A stretch of DNA of 64,000 nucleotides, taken from the NCBI GenBank assembly GCA_023443745.1, contig JAEZTB010000008.1:127433-191432 (forward strand), written 5' to 3'. Within the stretch, counting starts at the first letter, position 1, and every line of letters starts with the position of its first letter. Of this stretch, positions 17,908 through 27,260 are shown in pieces. Origin of the DNA: Bacillota bacterium (GTDB lineage Bacteria; Bacillota; Clostridia; DSM-8532). Position numbers and translations under genes: made by a program. Below the pieces are notes generated by a model, which did no database searches, had not been told where the DNA came from, and saw only the letters and a program-made list of their open reading frames with translations.

Positions 17908-18825
17908 TTAATTGCTTGATAGTTCTTTAATGGAAGTAACCAAGGAAGCCATGTTCTGAATTTCAGAAGGAATAATGATCTTGGTTGCCTTACCGTCAGC
18001 GGCCTTTTCAAAAGCTTCAAGGCTTCGGATGGCAATAACCTCCGGGCTAAGCTCCTGCTCTTTAATCATTCTAAGGCCTTGAGCGGTGGCCTCCTGAATT
18101 TTCAAAATAGCTTCAGCCTGGCCTTCTGCCTCTCTGATGGTAGACTCCTTCTTAGCCTCTGCGCGAAGAATAGCGGATATCTTTTCACCCTCTGCATCGA
18201 GAATGGCCGACTGCTTCCTTCCCTCAGAAACCAATATACTGGAGGTCTTCTCACCCTCTGCTCTAAGAATGGCTTCACGTCTTTCGCGCTCAGCACGCAT
18301 TTGCTTTTCCATAGCGTTTTGAATATCAGTAGGAGGAATGATGTTCTTAACTTCTACACGATTGATCTTGATGCCCCATGGATCGGTAGCTTCATCCAGG
18401 ATAATACGCATCTTGGTATTGATAATATCACGTGAAGTCAGGGTTTCATCCAGCTCCAGGTCACCGATAATATTACGCAGCGTTGTTGCCGCTAATATTT
18501 CAATGGCCATCATGGGACGCTCAACCCCATAAGTATAAAGCTTGGGATCTGTGATTTGAAAATAAACAACCGTGTCAATTTGCATGGTGACATTATCCTT
18601 GGTGATGACAGGCTGAGGCGGAAAATCCAGAACCTTTTCCTTAATGGATACCCGATTGGCAATTTTGTCGATGAGGGGCACCTTGAGATGAAGGCCCACC
18701 GACCAGGTTTCCTTATATGCACCCAGTCTTTCCACGATATAGGCCTGTGCCTGAGGAACAACTTTAACATTGCTAATAAGGATAATGATGACTACAGCAA
18801 CTAAAAAGAGTATGAAGTATCCCAT
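17908..18825 (-). CDS. SPFH/stomatin-like membrane protein (slipin/QmcA type)
   Basis: A 305-residue SPFH protein. One N-terminal transmembrane segment (residues 2-20) is followed by the SPFH core (VVPQAQAYIVERLGAYKETW) and a long alanine/glutamate-rich coiled coil with EGEK.SAIL.AE repeats at about 175-245. Such proteins oligomerise into membrane microdomain scaffolds and modulate proteases. The NfeD-like gene lies 33 bases upstream on the same strand, the standard slipin-NfeD partnership. GGGAGG precedes the ATG. Confidence 0.93.
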   Translation of the reverse strand: MGYFILFLVAVVIIILISNVKVVPQAQAYIVERLGAYKETWSVGLHLKVPLIDKIANRVSIKEKVLDFPPQPVITKDNVTMQIDTVVYFQITDPKLYTYGVERPMMAIEILAATTLRNIIGDLELDETLTSRDIINTKMRIILDEATDPWGIKINRVEVKNIIPPTDIQNAMEKQMRAERERREAILRAEGEKTSSILVSEGRKQSAILDAEGEKISAILRAEAKKESTIREAEGQAEAILKIQEATAQGLRMIKEQELSPEVIAIRSLEAFEKAADGKATKIIIPSEIQNMASLVTSIKELSSN

Positions 18826-18858
18826 AAAAATGACCTCCCATTTATATTATTCTTTTAT

Positions 18859-19293
18859 CTATTCAGAGGCGCTCACAATAAGCTTTACGCCCTCAATAGC
18901 TTCAACAACCACTTCGGTGTCTTTAAGTATAGGATTACCTGTTTTACTGATAGCCGACCAAATTTGCCCTTTCAACTTAACCTGCCCGGTAGCATACTCC
19001 GTGATATCCATGACAACAATACCTTTGGCACCAATGAGGGCGTCAGTATTTGTTTTATGGGTCCCCACCTTAAGGTACTTCACAGCCACAGGCCTTGTAA
19101 AGATAAGCATCAAAGCTGATATAGCCAAAAAAACCGTAATTTGTATCCACAAAGTCACATCAAAAAGGGCGAGGAGAAAGGCAACCAAAGACCCAGCAGC
19201 CAACCAGATGGTCGTGAGACTGACGGTCGCAGCTTCAATGGCAATCAGAACAAGCATTAATCCAAGCCAGGTATAAACATATACGTTGTCCAT
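18859..19293 (-). CDS. NfeD-like membrane protein
   Basis: A 144-residue short NfeD protein: two or three transmembrane segments in residues 8-65, then a soluble OB-fold (LIGAKGIVVMDITEYATGQVKLKGQIWSA). It lacks the ClpP-like protease part of long NfeD proteins. It is immediately upstream of the SPFH gene; the two families co-occur and are thought to act together at the membrane. GGAGG is well placed before the ATG. Confidence 0.92.
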   Translation of the reverse strand: MDNVYVYTWLGLMLVLIAIEAATVSLTTIWLAAGSLVAFLLALFDVTLWIQITVFLAISALMLIFTRPVAVKYLKVGTHKTNTDALIGAKGIVVMDITEYATGQVKLKGQIWSAISKTGNPILKDTEVVVEAIEGVKLIVSASE

Positions 19294-19367
19294 AAGTAAC
19301 CTCCTTTATTGACATTCTTCATTTTATGGCCAATAGATGATATATATTTACTATAAATGAGTAAAAG

Positions 19368-20522
19368 CTATTCAGCTTTTTGCTGTTCCTGGGCTGTACC
19401 ATCAAAGAGCTTGAGATAGCAGCGTCTCCGACGATGGATGCGTGTCTGGTAATTTCGCCACATAGAGTGAACAGCGTGGTTGGTCTCAAGCTCTGGAGAC
19501 GCGATTGCTCTGACAACGCCATTCTTGAGTGCGGTTCTGGTCAGCTCGTCTAGCATGACATAGGGAACACCTTTTGAACGCAGCTCAGGCCTTATAGCTA
19601 CCAGATACAAATCCAGGGTGTCATTTTTCTTAATAGCCTTTAGGAAACGAACAAATCCGAAGGGAAAGAGTCGGCCCTTGCTCTTTTTAACGGCCTGAGA
19701 AAGAGAAGGCAGGATGATGCCAAAACCAGCCAGCTTACCATCTTCACCCTTTACCAGGCTGATATAATCCACATTTACAAAGGAGAAAAACTGTTTGACA
19801 TAAGCGTTTACCTGCTTTTCGGTAATGGGAACTACACCATAAAGATGCTCATAGCCTTTATTTACAAGATCAAATATCTCCGGCACGTAAGGTATCAAAT
19901 CTTTAGTTTTCTTTGTAACTACCACACTCAACCCATATTTCTCCTTGGCTTTTTGGGCTAATGCAGAAATCTTGCTGGCAGGATCGGACTCCGGCATGGT
20001 AATGTCTATCTCAATCCACTCCGCATCCTTGTTGTAACCGTAAGCCTCAATGTGCTTCATGTAGTATGGAAAATTATAAATGGTAATAAAGGTGCCCATT
20101 TCCTCAAAGCCTTCTACGAGCAGGCCTTCCTTGTCCAAGTCACAGAAGCCCAAAGGTCCGTGAACACCTTCCAGCCCCTTTTCCTTCGCCCAGGACTCCA
20201 CTGTGTCAAAGAGAGCCTTAGAAACATCACAATCATCAATAAAGTCAACCCAACCAAAGCGTGCATAACGCTTCCCCCATTTATTGATATAGCTATGGTT
20301 GATGATACCCGCTATTCGGCCTACGGGCTTACCATCCTTATAGGCCAGCCACAACTGCGCCTCACTGTATTCAAAAGCAGGATTCTTTGTTTCATCCAAG
20401 GTAAATTTTTCGTCAGAGATAAGGGGCGGAACCCAATACGGGTTATCTTTATACAGTTTAAAAGGAATTCTGACAAATGTTTTCAACTGACGTTGATTTT
20501 CTACTTTAACGATTTTTACCAT
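19368..20522 (-). CDS. GNAT-like N-acetyltransferase family protein
   Basis: A 384-residue protein whose N-terminus (KTFVRIPFKLYKDNPYWVPPL) defines a large, poorly characterised GNAT-related family. A first acetyltransferase-like half includes LWLAYKDGKPVGRIAGIINH; the second half has KLAGFGIILPS and LVAIRPELRSKGVPYVML, matching the GNAT acceptor and CoA-binding strands. Substrate is unknown. GAGGAG is well spaced for the ATG at 20522, favouring it over the upstream start at 20555. The last 25 residues are strongly basic. Confidence 0.85.
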   Translation of the reverse strand: MVKIVKVENQRQLKTFVRIPFKLYKDNPYWVPPLISDEKFTLDETKNPAFEYSEAQLWLAYKDGKPVGRIAGIINHSYINKWGKRYARFGWVDFIDDCDVSKALFDTVESWAKEKGLEGVHGPLGFCDLDKEGLLVEGFEEMGTFITIYNFPYYMKHIEAYGYNKDAEWIEIDITMPESDPASKISALAQKAKEKYGLSVVVTKKTKDLIPYVPEIFDLVNKGYEHLYGVVPITEKQVNAYVKQFFSFVNVDYISLVKGEDGKLAGFGIILPSLSQAVKKSKGRLFPFGFVRFLKAIKKNDTLDLYLVAIRPELRSKGVPYVMLDELTRTALKNGVVRAIASPELETNHAVHSMWRNYQTRIHRRRRCYLKLFDGTAQEQQKAE

Positions 20523-20598
20523 ATCGCCACTCCTCACGACTTTGCTTAAGGACATCTCTATTATACAATTTTCAGGCGGGCACTACAACTCATAAAGC

Positions 20599-21969
20599 TT
20601 ACATGTTCTTTTCGGCTATACCGGCCAAAGGACTTCTCTCCACTTGTTTTAAAGCCACATGACCGGTGATGGCAAATGCCTTCATTTTATCCACCGTATA
20701 CACCAACCCGTTACTCTTGGCATCCACCAGAACATTGTCAATCTGGTTATCCGAGGGGTCTCCCAGAAACACAAACTTGGAGCCGAAACCGGCACGGGTC
20801 AGCATGAGCTTGGCAAGGTGCGGTGTAAGCTCCTGAGCCTCATCAACAATAACCAGGGCATTGCTCAAGGTGCGCCCCCTCATATAGGTAAAGGTCTTGG
20901 TCTCAATGATGCCCCTTGCCTTATAGGTCTCAATAAAATGATCCACAGAAAAGGGATTGTCCGTGTGGCGAATTGGTTTTGCATGCTCATCCTTTGTGTT
21001 GATCTTGACGTTCATCAAATTCTCAATGGCATCATAAAAGCTTCCCATCCAGGGACGAAGCTTTTCATCCTCTGTTCCGGGGAGATATCCGATATCATTA
21101 CCTGCAGCCACGGTGGGCCGAACAAAAACGATTTTAGCGTATTCCCCCTGCTCGATGACCTTTTCCAAAGCCACGGCGGTAGCCAGAATAGTCTTTCCCG
21201 AGCCTGCTCCGCCAGTGATGGTCACAAAAGGAATATCTTTATCCATAAGAAGCTCAAAGGCCATTTTCTGCTCCCTGTTTATAGGAGTCAAGCCCCAGGC
21301 ATTTTGTTTTGAGTATTTTAAAGGTACGATATTTTTACCGTCGAAACGTGCCAAAACCTTATGGTTATCATCATCGGTACTGGTAATGTTAAGAAATTCA
21401 TTGGGAAGAAGAGGTTCTTCCAGTTCCAGCTCCTCTGTCTGAAGCCCCCCTTTAAAAATGGCATTCATTCTCTCAGATGAGACAAAGACATCCCGATAGC
21501 CTGTATAAAGCTCATCACACTTTATTTTATCGTTATTGTAGTCCTGGGCAGGCAACCCGAAAGAATCAGCCTTAATGGCCATATACACATCCTTGGTAAC
21601 CAGAATGGTAGGGATATCTTCCCCATATTCCTTTTGAAGGTTCTTGGCCATAGCCAGAATCCGTGTATCATTCTTTTGGGTGTCTATTCCTTGAGGAATG
21701 CATGACATGTCCATATGATCGAGTTCAATGCGGATAGTCCCGCCGTTTTCGGTTTGAATACCCTCTGCCAGATTTCCCTTGCTCCTAAGGTTATTGAGTT
21801 CTCTGGCTGCCATTCTGGCATGGTAGCCTACCATGCCTTCTCGGTTTTTTATGCTGTCCAGTTCTTCAATAGCCACAATAGGGAGAATCACATTGTTGTC
21901 TTCAAAATTATAAAAACAGCCTGGATCATGGATGATGACATTTGTATCAAGAATATAGTTTTTTATCAT
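20599..21969 (-). CDS. PIN-PhoH fusion, ATPase/ribonuclease (YlaK-like)
   Basis: A 456-residue two-domain protein. Residues 1-140 form a PIN domain with conserved acidic residues (YILDTNVIIHDP, IVAIEELDSIK, NDTRILAMA), a fold with ribonuclease activity. Residues about 235-456 form the PhoH ATPase with Walker A GGAGSGKT near 252 and Walker B ALVIVDEAQEL. PIN-PhoH proteins have been described as ATP-dependent RNA helicase/RNases. The YhaM-like exoribonuclease lies 30 bases upstream on the same strand, suggesting a shared role in RNA turnover. Confidence 0.93.
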   Translation of the reverse strand: MIKNYILDTNVIIHDPGCFYNFEDNNVILPIVAIEELDSIKNREGMVGYHARMAARELNNLRSKGNLAEGIQTENGGTIRIELDHMDMSCIPQGIDTQKNDTRILAMAKNLQKEYGEDIPTILVTKDVYMAIKADSFGLPAQDYNNDKIKCDELYTGYRDVFVSSERMNAIFKGGLQTEELELEEPLLPNEFLNITSTDDDNHKVLARFDGKNIVPLKYSKQNAWGLTPINREQKMAFELLMDKDIPFVTITGGAGSGKTILATAVALEKVIEQGEYAKIVFVRPTVAAGNDIGYLPGTEDEKLRPWMGSFYDAIENLMNVKINTKDEHAKPIRHTDNPFSVDHFIETYKARGIIETKTFTYMRGRTLSNALVIVDEAQELTPHLAKLMLTRAGFGSKFVFLGDPSDNQIDNVLVDAKSNGLVYTVDKMKAFAITGHVALKQVERSPLAGIAEKNM

Positions 21970-21999
21970 TGCCTAACCTCCATAAAGAAGATGCACAAT

Positions 22000-22959
22000 T
22001 TAATCCTCTAATTCTATTTTATATACACTTCTTCGATCAAGTGACCAAACCGGATCAGAAAATTGTCCAGGCTTAACATTTCGTATTGCATTCTGATAAT
22101 CATAAACCCGTGCATCAATGAGGTCGATATGATGAAGGAGCTCCGCCTCCAGAAATAAAGGCTTTTTAGGGCTCCCATACTCTGCCTCGTAATGGTGGCT
22201 GACAATCATATGCTTAAGCAGCAGAAGGACTTCTTCGGATGCACCAACAAGATTTCCGGCTTTCTCTACTTCTTCAACACCCATGATGATATGGCCCAGA
22301 AATTGTCCATGTTTGGAGTATTCGGCTATACCCAGCTCATTGCTGGAGAGCTCGCCGATCTTGGCCAGATCGTGGATAATCACACCCGCAAAGACTAAAT
22401 CGGAATTAACGCCTTGATATACGCTGCAAAGCGCCTCTGCAGTTCGAAGCATGCGTACGATATGATACAAAAGGCCGCTTCTGATGGCGTGATGAAGGCT
22501 CTTGGCTGCAGGGTAATAGAGTAGCTTTTCTTCCTTCTCGTCAAGAAGCTGCATGACAACTGAACGGATCTCTGTATTCTTTATTTTAGCTGCAAAAAGA
22601 TAGATTTCTTCCAGCATTTCCTGAGGTGTGAGGGGTGCAGAGGGAACGAATTCACCGATAAGTTTTTGGTCCTCCTCATCAGCCAGCCTTATTTTATTAA
22701 GAGAAAGCTGCAAGGCATCCTTCCAAAGGTCCACCCGTGCATTGACATAGTAGAGCTTATTGGAAGTCAGTGAGCTATAATCCGCCTCTCCCGCATCCCA
22801 CCATTTTGCTGAAACGTCCCCGGTCTGATCGGCCAATGTCATATCGAGATAGGTTTTTTTATTTGCTGAAATTTTAAACTCAACGGTTTTTAAAATATAA
22901 ATACCATTAATGGTCTCTCCGGATTTTAAATCAGATATTTTAATGCCCTCAAATTTCAT
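22000..22959 (-). CDS. YhaM-type 3'-5' exoribonuclease, OB-fold plus HD domain
   Basis: A 319-residue protein combining an N-terminal OB-fold (TYLDMTLADQTGDVSAKWWD) with an HD phosphohydrolase-type domain (VIIHDLAKIGE near residue 193, preceded by HHAIRSGLLYHI and followed by HMIVSHH). This is the domain order and length of Bacillus YhaM, which trims RNA and single-stranded DNA 3' ends. It is co-directional with the PIN-PhoH gene 30 bases downstream and probably shares its transcript. Confidence 0.92.
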   Translation of the reverse strand: MKFEGIKISDLKSGETINGIYILKTVEFKISANKKTYLDMTLADQTGDVSAKWWDAGEADYSSLTSNKLYYVNARVDLWKDALQLSLNKIRLADEEDQKLIGEFVPSAPLTPQEMLEEIYLFAAKIKNTEIRSVVMQLLDEKEEKLLYYPAAKSLHHAIRSGLLYHIVRMLRTAEALCSVYQGVNSDLVFAGVIIHDLAKIGELSSNELGIAEYSKHGQFLGHIIMGVEEVEKAGNLVGASEEVLLLLKHMIVSHHYEAEYGSPKKPLFLEAELLHHIDLIDARVYDYQNAIRNVKPGQFSDPVWSLDRRSVYKIELED

Positions 22960-23016
22960 TATAATCCCCCATAAAGTGACAGCTCATTCTAACAAATTCA
23001 TTGTACATGAAAGAAA

Positions 23017-23053
23017 AGTAAAAAGAAAGGTGCGTTCTTGCCAAAACGCACCT
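23017..23053 (-). terminator. Terminator of the HD-GYP gene
   Basis: Minus strand AGGTGCGTT and AACGCACCT pair across an 8-nt loop, followed by TTCTTTTTACTTTTC. It also separates the HD-GYP gene from the downstream yhaM-like gene. Confidence 0.9.
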
Positions 23054-23073
23054 CGTATCCCAGTACCCGTATT

Positions 23074-24138
23074 TTAAATATCCCATAAACCAATGATCCG
23101 ATATTCCAGTTTTCTTGATAGGTCGACTTCCCTATGCTTGTATAGCATTTTCCCATCTTCATCAATAACCACCCGAATAACCGGCCGATTAGGAAAACCA
23201 GGATTATACTTGGCAACCAAGCCCTTTTCTCCTGAGTTAAGCACAATAGCCGTACCCACCGGGTAGTTGGCTATATGTCGAATAAATGCGTCAAGTACAG
23301 CTTTATCAAAATGCTTGTTGGCTAGCGAGCACATGTAATCAACAACTTCGTTGGCAAGCATTTTTTTGCGATAGACACGATCCGTTGTCAATGCATCAAA
23401 AACATCAGCAACAGCCACAATGCGCGCAGGCATCGGAATATCGCCATTTTTCAGATTGTAGGGATAACCGCTGCCATCAATACGTTCATGATGGGAAAGA
23501 GCGATGATATGAGCAGTTGAATTAATGTCACTGGAATTCTTTAAAATCTCAAAACCGTAAACCGTATGCCTTCTGGTCTCATCAAATTCGCTGACAGTCA
23601 GACTTGAAGGTTTTTGAAGAATCGCTTCATCAATTCTGACCTTTCCAATATCATGAAGCAGGGCTCCTACACCCAGGTTTCTGAGATTGTCTCCCTTTAT
23701 TCCCATGGAGACACCTGTAATGAGCGACAGAATACAAACATTAACACTATGGGAAAAGGTATAATCATCAACTGAACGGATATCGGACAGGTTCATAATA
23801 ATATTGTCGTTCTGAAGAATATTGGTCATGAGCTTGTCCACAATTTCAAGAACCTTTTTTCCCTCCACCGATATTTTGATGGTAGGTGTTGTCATCATGT
23901 GCTTTATTTGAGATTTAACCTCAGTAATAATTTCTTCTTTTATAATCTCTGGAGCCACTATATCCTTGGAAAGCTCATCATCGATATAGACCTCTGTAAT
24001 ACCGTAATGCCGGAGTTTTGCAATCATTTCCTCGGTGAGTTCTGCCCCTGCAGATAAAAGGATAATACCATCCAATGAAAGTATGGTACGTGCAACATGA
24101 ATTCCTGTCCGAGCTCTCTCAAGACTCACTCTTCTCAC
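23074..24138 (-). CDS. HD-GYP domain c-di-GMP phosphodiesterase-like protein
   Basis: A 354-residue soluble protein. The first 100 residues form an unassigned input region. The HD-GYP domain follows with FSHSVNVCILS, LLHDIGKVRID near residue 160, HHERIDGSGYP near 220 and VADVFDALTTDR, so the metal ligands and the GYP motif are intact. HD-GYP enzymes hydrolyse c-di-GMP, some also other cyclic dinucleotides. Start is GTG with GGAGGG nine bases upstream. A promoter and strong terminator flank it, so it is a single-gene unit. It has no receiver domain, unlike the HD-GYP protein at 54300. Confidence 0.9.
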   Translation of the reverse strand: MRRVSLERARTGIHVARTILSLDGIILLSAGAELTEEMIAKLRHYGITEVYIDDELSKDIVAPEIIKEEIITEVKSQIKHMMTTPTIKISVEGKKVLEIVDKLMTNILQNDNIIMNLSDIRSVDDYTFSHSVNVCILSLITGVSMGIKGDNLRNLGVGALLHDIGKVRIDEAILQKPSSLTVSEFDETRRHTVYGFEILKNSSDINSTAHIIALSHHERIDGSGYPYNLKNGDIPMPARIVAVADVFDALTTDRVYRKKMLANEVVDYMCSLANKHFDKAVLDAFIRHIANYPVGTAIVLNSGEKGLVAKYNPGFPNRPVIRVVIDEDGKMLYKHREVDLSRKLEYRIIGLWDI

Positions 24139-24212
24139 AAAGATTTACCCTCCGGACCAAATAAAGTAAACTAAGCTGTAACTCTCTCTATATAACGGTT
24201 TAGAACTTTTTT

Positions 24213-24241
24213 ATAGTAGCACAAGAGGTCAGCAAAGTCAA
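24213..24241 (-). promoter_or_regulatory. Promoter of the HD-GYP gene
   Basis: Minus strand TTGACT, 17-nt spacer, TACTAT. It lies inside a widely spaced inverted repeat, CGGTTTAGAA near 24196 and TTCTAAACCG near 24263, which might bind a regulator. Confidence 0.65.
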
Positions 24242-24357
24242 AACCATGAAATACTTCTTTCTATTTCTAAACCGCTAATATCAGCATTATAGGCCAATTT
24301 AGTTATGGTTCTATCATCATGTATCGGCTTTGCAACAAAAAAGCTTTAGTCCTAATA

Positions 24358-26091
24358 TCACTCAAGCAAAGGACCAACAACAGATAGAACATCATTTTTT
24401 AAGGCCGTAAGCTCCCTTTCCGCACCGATAAGTGAATCTGAGGTAACTCCGTAATAGATTTTAATTTTGGGCTCAGTGCCCGACGGCCTGATACAAAACC
24501 AAAATCCCGTAGTCATCATATAATGGAGCACATTGGATTGAGGCAAGTCCAGACTTGTTTTTTCTCCTGTCAAAAAATTGAGGGTGACCTTAGCCTCATA
24601 GTCGGAAACAGATGCTGCTTGTGAATGTCCGAATGACCTAGGGTTTTTGTCCCTTAAGGATTCCATAGCACCAGCTATTTTTTCAAGACCCTCCTTACCC
24701 TTTAATGTGAAAGAATCAATACCTTCTTTCACATAGCCGTATTTTTTAAAGACCTCCAAAAGCCCTTCATAGAGATTCATACCCCTTGACTTGTACCAGG
24801 CATAAACTTCAGCCACCAGCATAGCGGCAACAACCGCATCCTTGTCACGGGCATGAGTACCTGCAAGATAACCATAGCTCTCTTCAAAGCCAAATATGAA
24901 TTTTTTTAGACCGGTGTCGTCCAGAAGTCTAATCTGTTCACCAATAAACTTAAATCCTGTGAGTACATCAAGAAGCTCCACACCATAGTATTCCGCGATC
25001 TTTCGTGCCAACTCACTGGATACGATGGTTTTGACCACAAAGGCATTTTCAGGTAGTTCACCTTTTTCTTGCTTTTGGGAAAGCATATACTCTAAAAGCA
25101 GGCATCCTGTTTGATTGCCGGATAGAGTGATATACTCGCCGCAGTTATCTCTGACGACAACACCAATACGGTCTGCATCGGGATCGGTACCTATGATGAG
25201 ATCCACATCCTCTTTCTTTGCTATCTGAATAGCTATTTCAAAAGCTGCTTTCTCTTCCGGGTTTGGATATTTCACTGTTGAAAAGTCCGGATCAGGAAGC
25301 TCTTGTTCCTTTACAACGAATACCTTCTCAAAGCCAATCTCTTTCAAAATTCTCCGTACAGGTTTGTTTCCGGTACCATGAAGCGGTGTATAAATCATTT
25401 TAGCGTCTTTACCAAATTCTTTGGAGAGCATGGGATTAACGCAAACCTTTTTAAGAGCTTCGCAGTAGGCATCGTCCAAGGCCTTACCTATTATGATCAA
25501 AAGACCTCTTCTTAGTGCCTCCTCCTTATCCATGCATTTTATACCAGCCATATCTGAAATGGCGTTAACCTCATCGATTACCAAATCGGATTCCTTGGGC
25601 GGAAGCTGACCGCCATCACTGCCATATGCTTTAAAACCGTTATATTCTTTAGGATTATGGCTGGCTGTGATAACTACTCCGCCGGCACATCCCAGATAAC
25701 GAACGGCAAAGGAAAGCTGCGGCGTGGGACGCAATTCGTCAAAAAGATAAGTCTTGATACCGCTACAGGCCATAACCAATGCGGTTTCCAGCGCAAATTC
25801 ATAGGAAAAGTGGCGGGAGTCATAGGCTATTGCTATGCCTTTATCGTCCCCACCCTGTTTTATGATGAAATTTGCAAATCCCTTTGCGGCTTTGCGTATG
25901 GTATATTTATTTATACGGTTGGTACCGGCACCAATCATTCCCCGCATACCACCCGTTCCAAATTCAAGATCACGGTAGAAACGATCCTCTATCTCTTTTT
26001 CATCGTTATGAATGCTTAAAAGCTCGGCCTTTGTGCTTTCGTCAAAATAAGAGCTCTCAAGCCAAAAGTGATAATTATCTCTGTAACTCAT
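24358..26091 (-). CDS. Phosphoglucomutase/phosphomannomutase (alpha-D-phosphohexomutase family)
   Basis: A 577-residue cytoplasmic enzyme interconverting glucose-1-phosphate/glucose-6-phosphate, or the mannose pair, feeding cell-wall and exopolysaccharide sugars. The catalytic phosphoserine loop is ITASHNP near residue 144, the metal loop GTDPDADRIG is complete, the sugar-binding loop is FGFEESYGYL and the phosphate-binding loop is RPSGTEPKIK. The size matches the PgcA-type enzymes of Firmicutes. The start at 26091 has GGAGAGG upstream; the extended frame to 26127 overlaps spoVS. It follows spoVS by 13 bases. Confidence 0.94.
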   Translation of the reverse strand: MSYRDNYHFWLESSYFDESTKAELLSIHNDEKEIEDRFYRDLEFGTGGMRGMIGAGTNRINKYTIRKAAKGFANFIIKQGGDDKGIAIAYDSRHFSYEFALETALVMACSGIKTYLFDELRPTPQLSFAVRYLGCAGGVVITASHNPKEYNGFKAYGSDGGQLPPKESDLVIDEVNAISDMAGIKCMDKEEALRRGLLIIIGKALDDAYCEALKKVCVNPMLSKEFGKDAKMIYTPLHGTGNKPVRRILKEIGFEKVFVVKEQELPDPDFSTVKYPNPEEKAAFEIAIQIAKKEDVDLIIGTDPDADRIGVVVRDNCGEYITLSGNQTGCLLLEYMLSQKQEKGELPENAFVVKTIVSSELARKIAEYYGVELLDVLTGFKFIGEQIRLLDDTGLKKFIFGFEESYGYLAGTHARDKDAVVAAMLVAEVYAWYKSRGMNLYEGLLEVFKKYGYVKEGIDSFTLKGKEGLEKIAGAMESLRDKNPRSFGHSQAASVSDYEAKVTLNFLTGEKTSLDLPQSNVLHYMMTTGFWFCIRPSGTEPKIKIYYGVTSDSLIGAERELTALKNDVLSVVGPLLE

Positions 26092-26104
26092 GATCCCTCT
26101 CCGT

Positions 26105-26374
26105 TCATAATGTTCTTCTAGGCTCAACTATCAACTTCATGGCTGTTCGTTCTTCACCGTCGATTAATATTTCTGAAAAGGCCGGGATGCAGACCAATTC
26201 AATACCTAAAGGTGCCAGGAAACCTCTTGCAATAGCTACAGCCTTTACCGCCTGATTCAATGCACCGGCCCCTATGGACTGCACTTCTGCAATACCTCTG
26301 TCCCGTATTACACCGGCAATAGCCCCTGCCACAGAATTAGGATTGGACTTGGAAGAAACCTTCAACACATCCAT
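26105..26374 (-). CDS. spoVS: Stage V sporulation protein S
   Basis: An 89-residue SpoVS (MDVLKVSSKSNPNSVAGAIAG). The Alba-like fold suggests nucleic-acid binding; in Bacillus it is required for late spore development, and in Clostridia it is one of the most conserved sporulation proteins. The frame can begin with TTG at 26383, but GGAGG sits nine bases before the ATG at 26374, which also matches the family N-terminus. It lies between ymdB and the hexomutase on one strand with short gaps. Confidence 0.96.
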   Translation of the reverse strand: MDVLKVSSKSNPNSVAGAIAGVIRDRGIAEVQSIGAGALNQAVKAVAIARGFLAPLGIELVCIPAFSEILIDGEERTAMKLIVEPRRTL

Positions 26375-26402
26375 ATTTGACAACCTCCAAAAAACAAATC
26401 AC

Positions 26403-27188
26403 TTAAATCTTTATATAATCCGATATTCTTTTTATTTCAGTTGCTCTCTTTTTTTCTTCATCTATGGTTATAATAACTGCGTTAAGCTGGGATCTTCCCT
26501 CGGCTATCTCGTGCTGAATGGGAAGGCCCAGAGTAAATTTGCGAATAATGAGATCTTTTTCCACACCGATAACGCCATCCGCAGGGCCTGTCATGCCCAC
26601 GTCGGAAATGAACGCCGTACCTTTGTCCAATATTCTCTCGTCCGCTGTCTGAACATGAGTATGGGTTCCTACCACACATGAGACACGTCCATCTAGATAA
26701 TAGGCTAGTGCTGTTTTCTCACTGGTAGCTTCAGCATGAAAATCGACCAAAATGGTGTCTGCTTGACCTTTAAGATAGGACAGCTCCCGATCTGCCGTTT
26801 GAAAGGGACAATCCACAGGGCTATCCATGTAAACTCGCCCTAAAAGGTTTACAACCGCCAGACGCATACCGTTTTTTTCTAAAACCAGACGCCCTTTTCC
26901 AGGTACTCCTTTTGGATAATTAGCCGGTCTGATGATCTTAATACCGGAATCAATAATGTTTAGTATTTCCTTGCGGGCCCAGGTATGGTTGCCCATGGTT
27001 ATGGCATCAATACCGGTATCAAAGATTTCCTGGGATGTATTGTAGCTGATGCCTTTACCACCCGCTGCGTTCTCTCCGTTTGCTATGCAAAAATCAGGCT
27101 TATAAACTGATTTAAGCTCGGCCATCTTGGCCTTAAGTGTCTCCCTGCCCAGTTCCCCAAATACATCACCAACAAAAAGGATCTTCAA
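26403..27188 (-). CDS. ymdB: YmdB-family metallophosphodiesterase
   Basis: A 261-residue binuclear metallophosphoesterase (FVGDVFGELG, ANGENAAGGKG, TMGNHTWARKE, VDFHAEATSEK, VVGTHTHVQTAD). The conserved Asp, Asn and His ligands are all present. In Bacillus, YmdB hydrolyses 2',3'-cyclic nucleotides and influences biofilm versus motility. It starts with TTG after GAGAGGAAG. It is downstream of rny, as in Bacillus, but here a strong terminator separates the two. spoVS follows 28 bases later. Confidence 0.94.
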   Translation of the reverse strand: MKILFVGDVFGELGRETLKAKMAELKSVYKPDFCIANGENAAGGKGISYNTSQEIFDTGIDAITMGNHTWARKEILNIIDSGIKIIRPANYPKGVPGKGRLVLEKNGMRLAVVNLLGRVYMDSPVDCPFQTADRELSYLKGQADTILVDFHAEATSEKTALAYYLDGRVSCVVGTHTHVQTADERILDKGTAFISDVGMTGPADGVIGVEKDLIIRKFTLGLPIQHEIAEGRSQLNAVIITIDEEKKRATEIKRISDYIKI

Positions 27189-27220
27189 TTAATTCTTCCT
27201 CTCTAATAGAGCTCTTGTAC

Positions 27221-27254
27221 AAAAAACCACAGGAAGCGTTTTCACGCTTCCTGC
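27221..27254 (-). terminator. Terminator between rny and ymdB
   Basis: Minus strand CAGGAAGCGT and ACGCTTCCTG pair around a 4-nt loop, followed by TGGTTTTTTG. Confidence 0.85.
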
Positions 27255-27260
27255 ATACAC

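Noticed and set aside
20659..21312. 217-codon plus-strand frame inside the PIN-PhoH gene
   Set aside because: Antisense shadow of a conserved coding region; the protein looks like reverse-complement composition and has no family signature.
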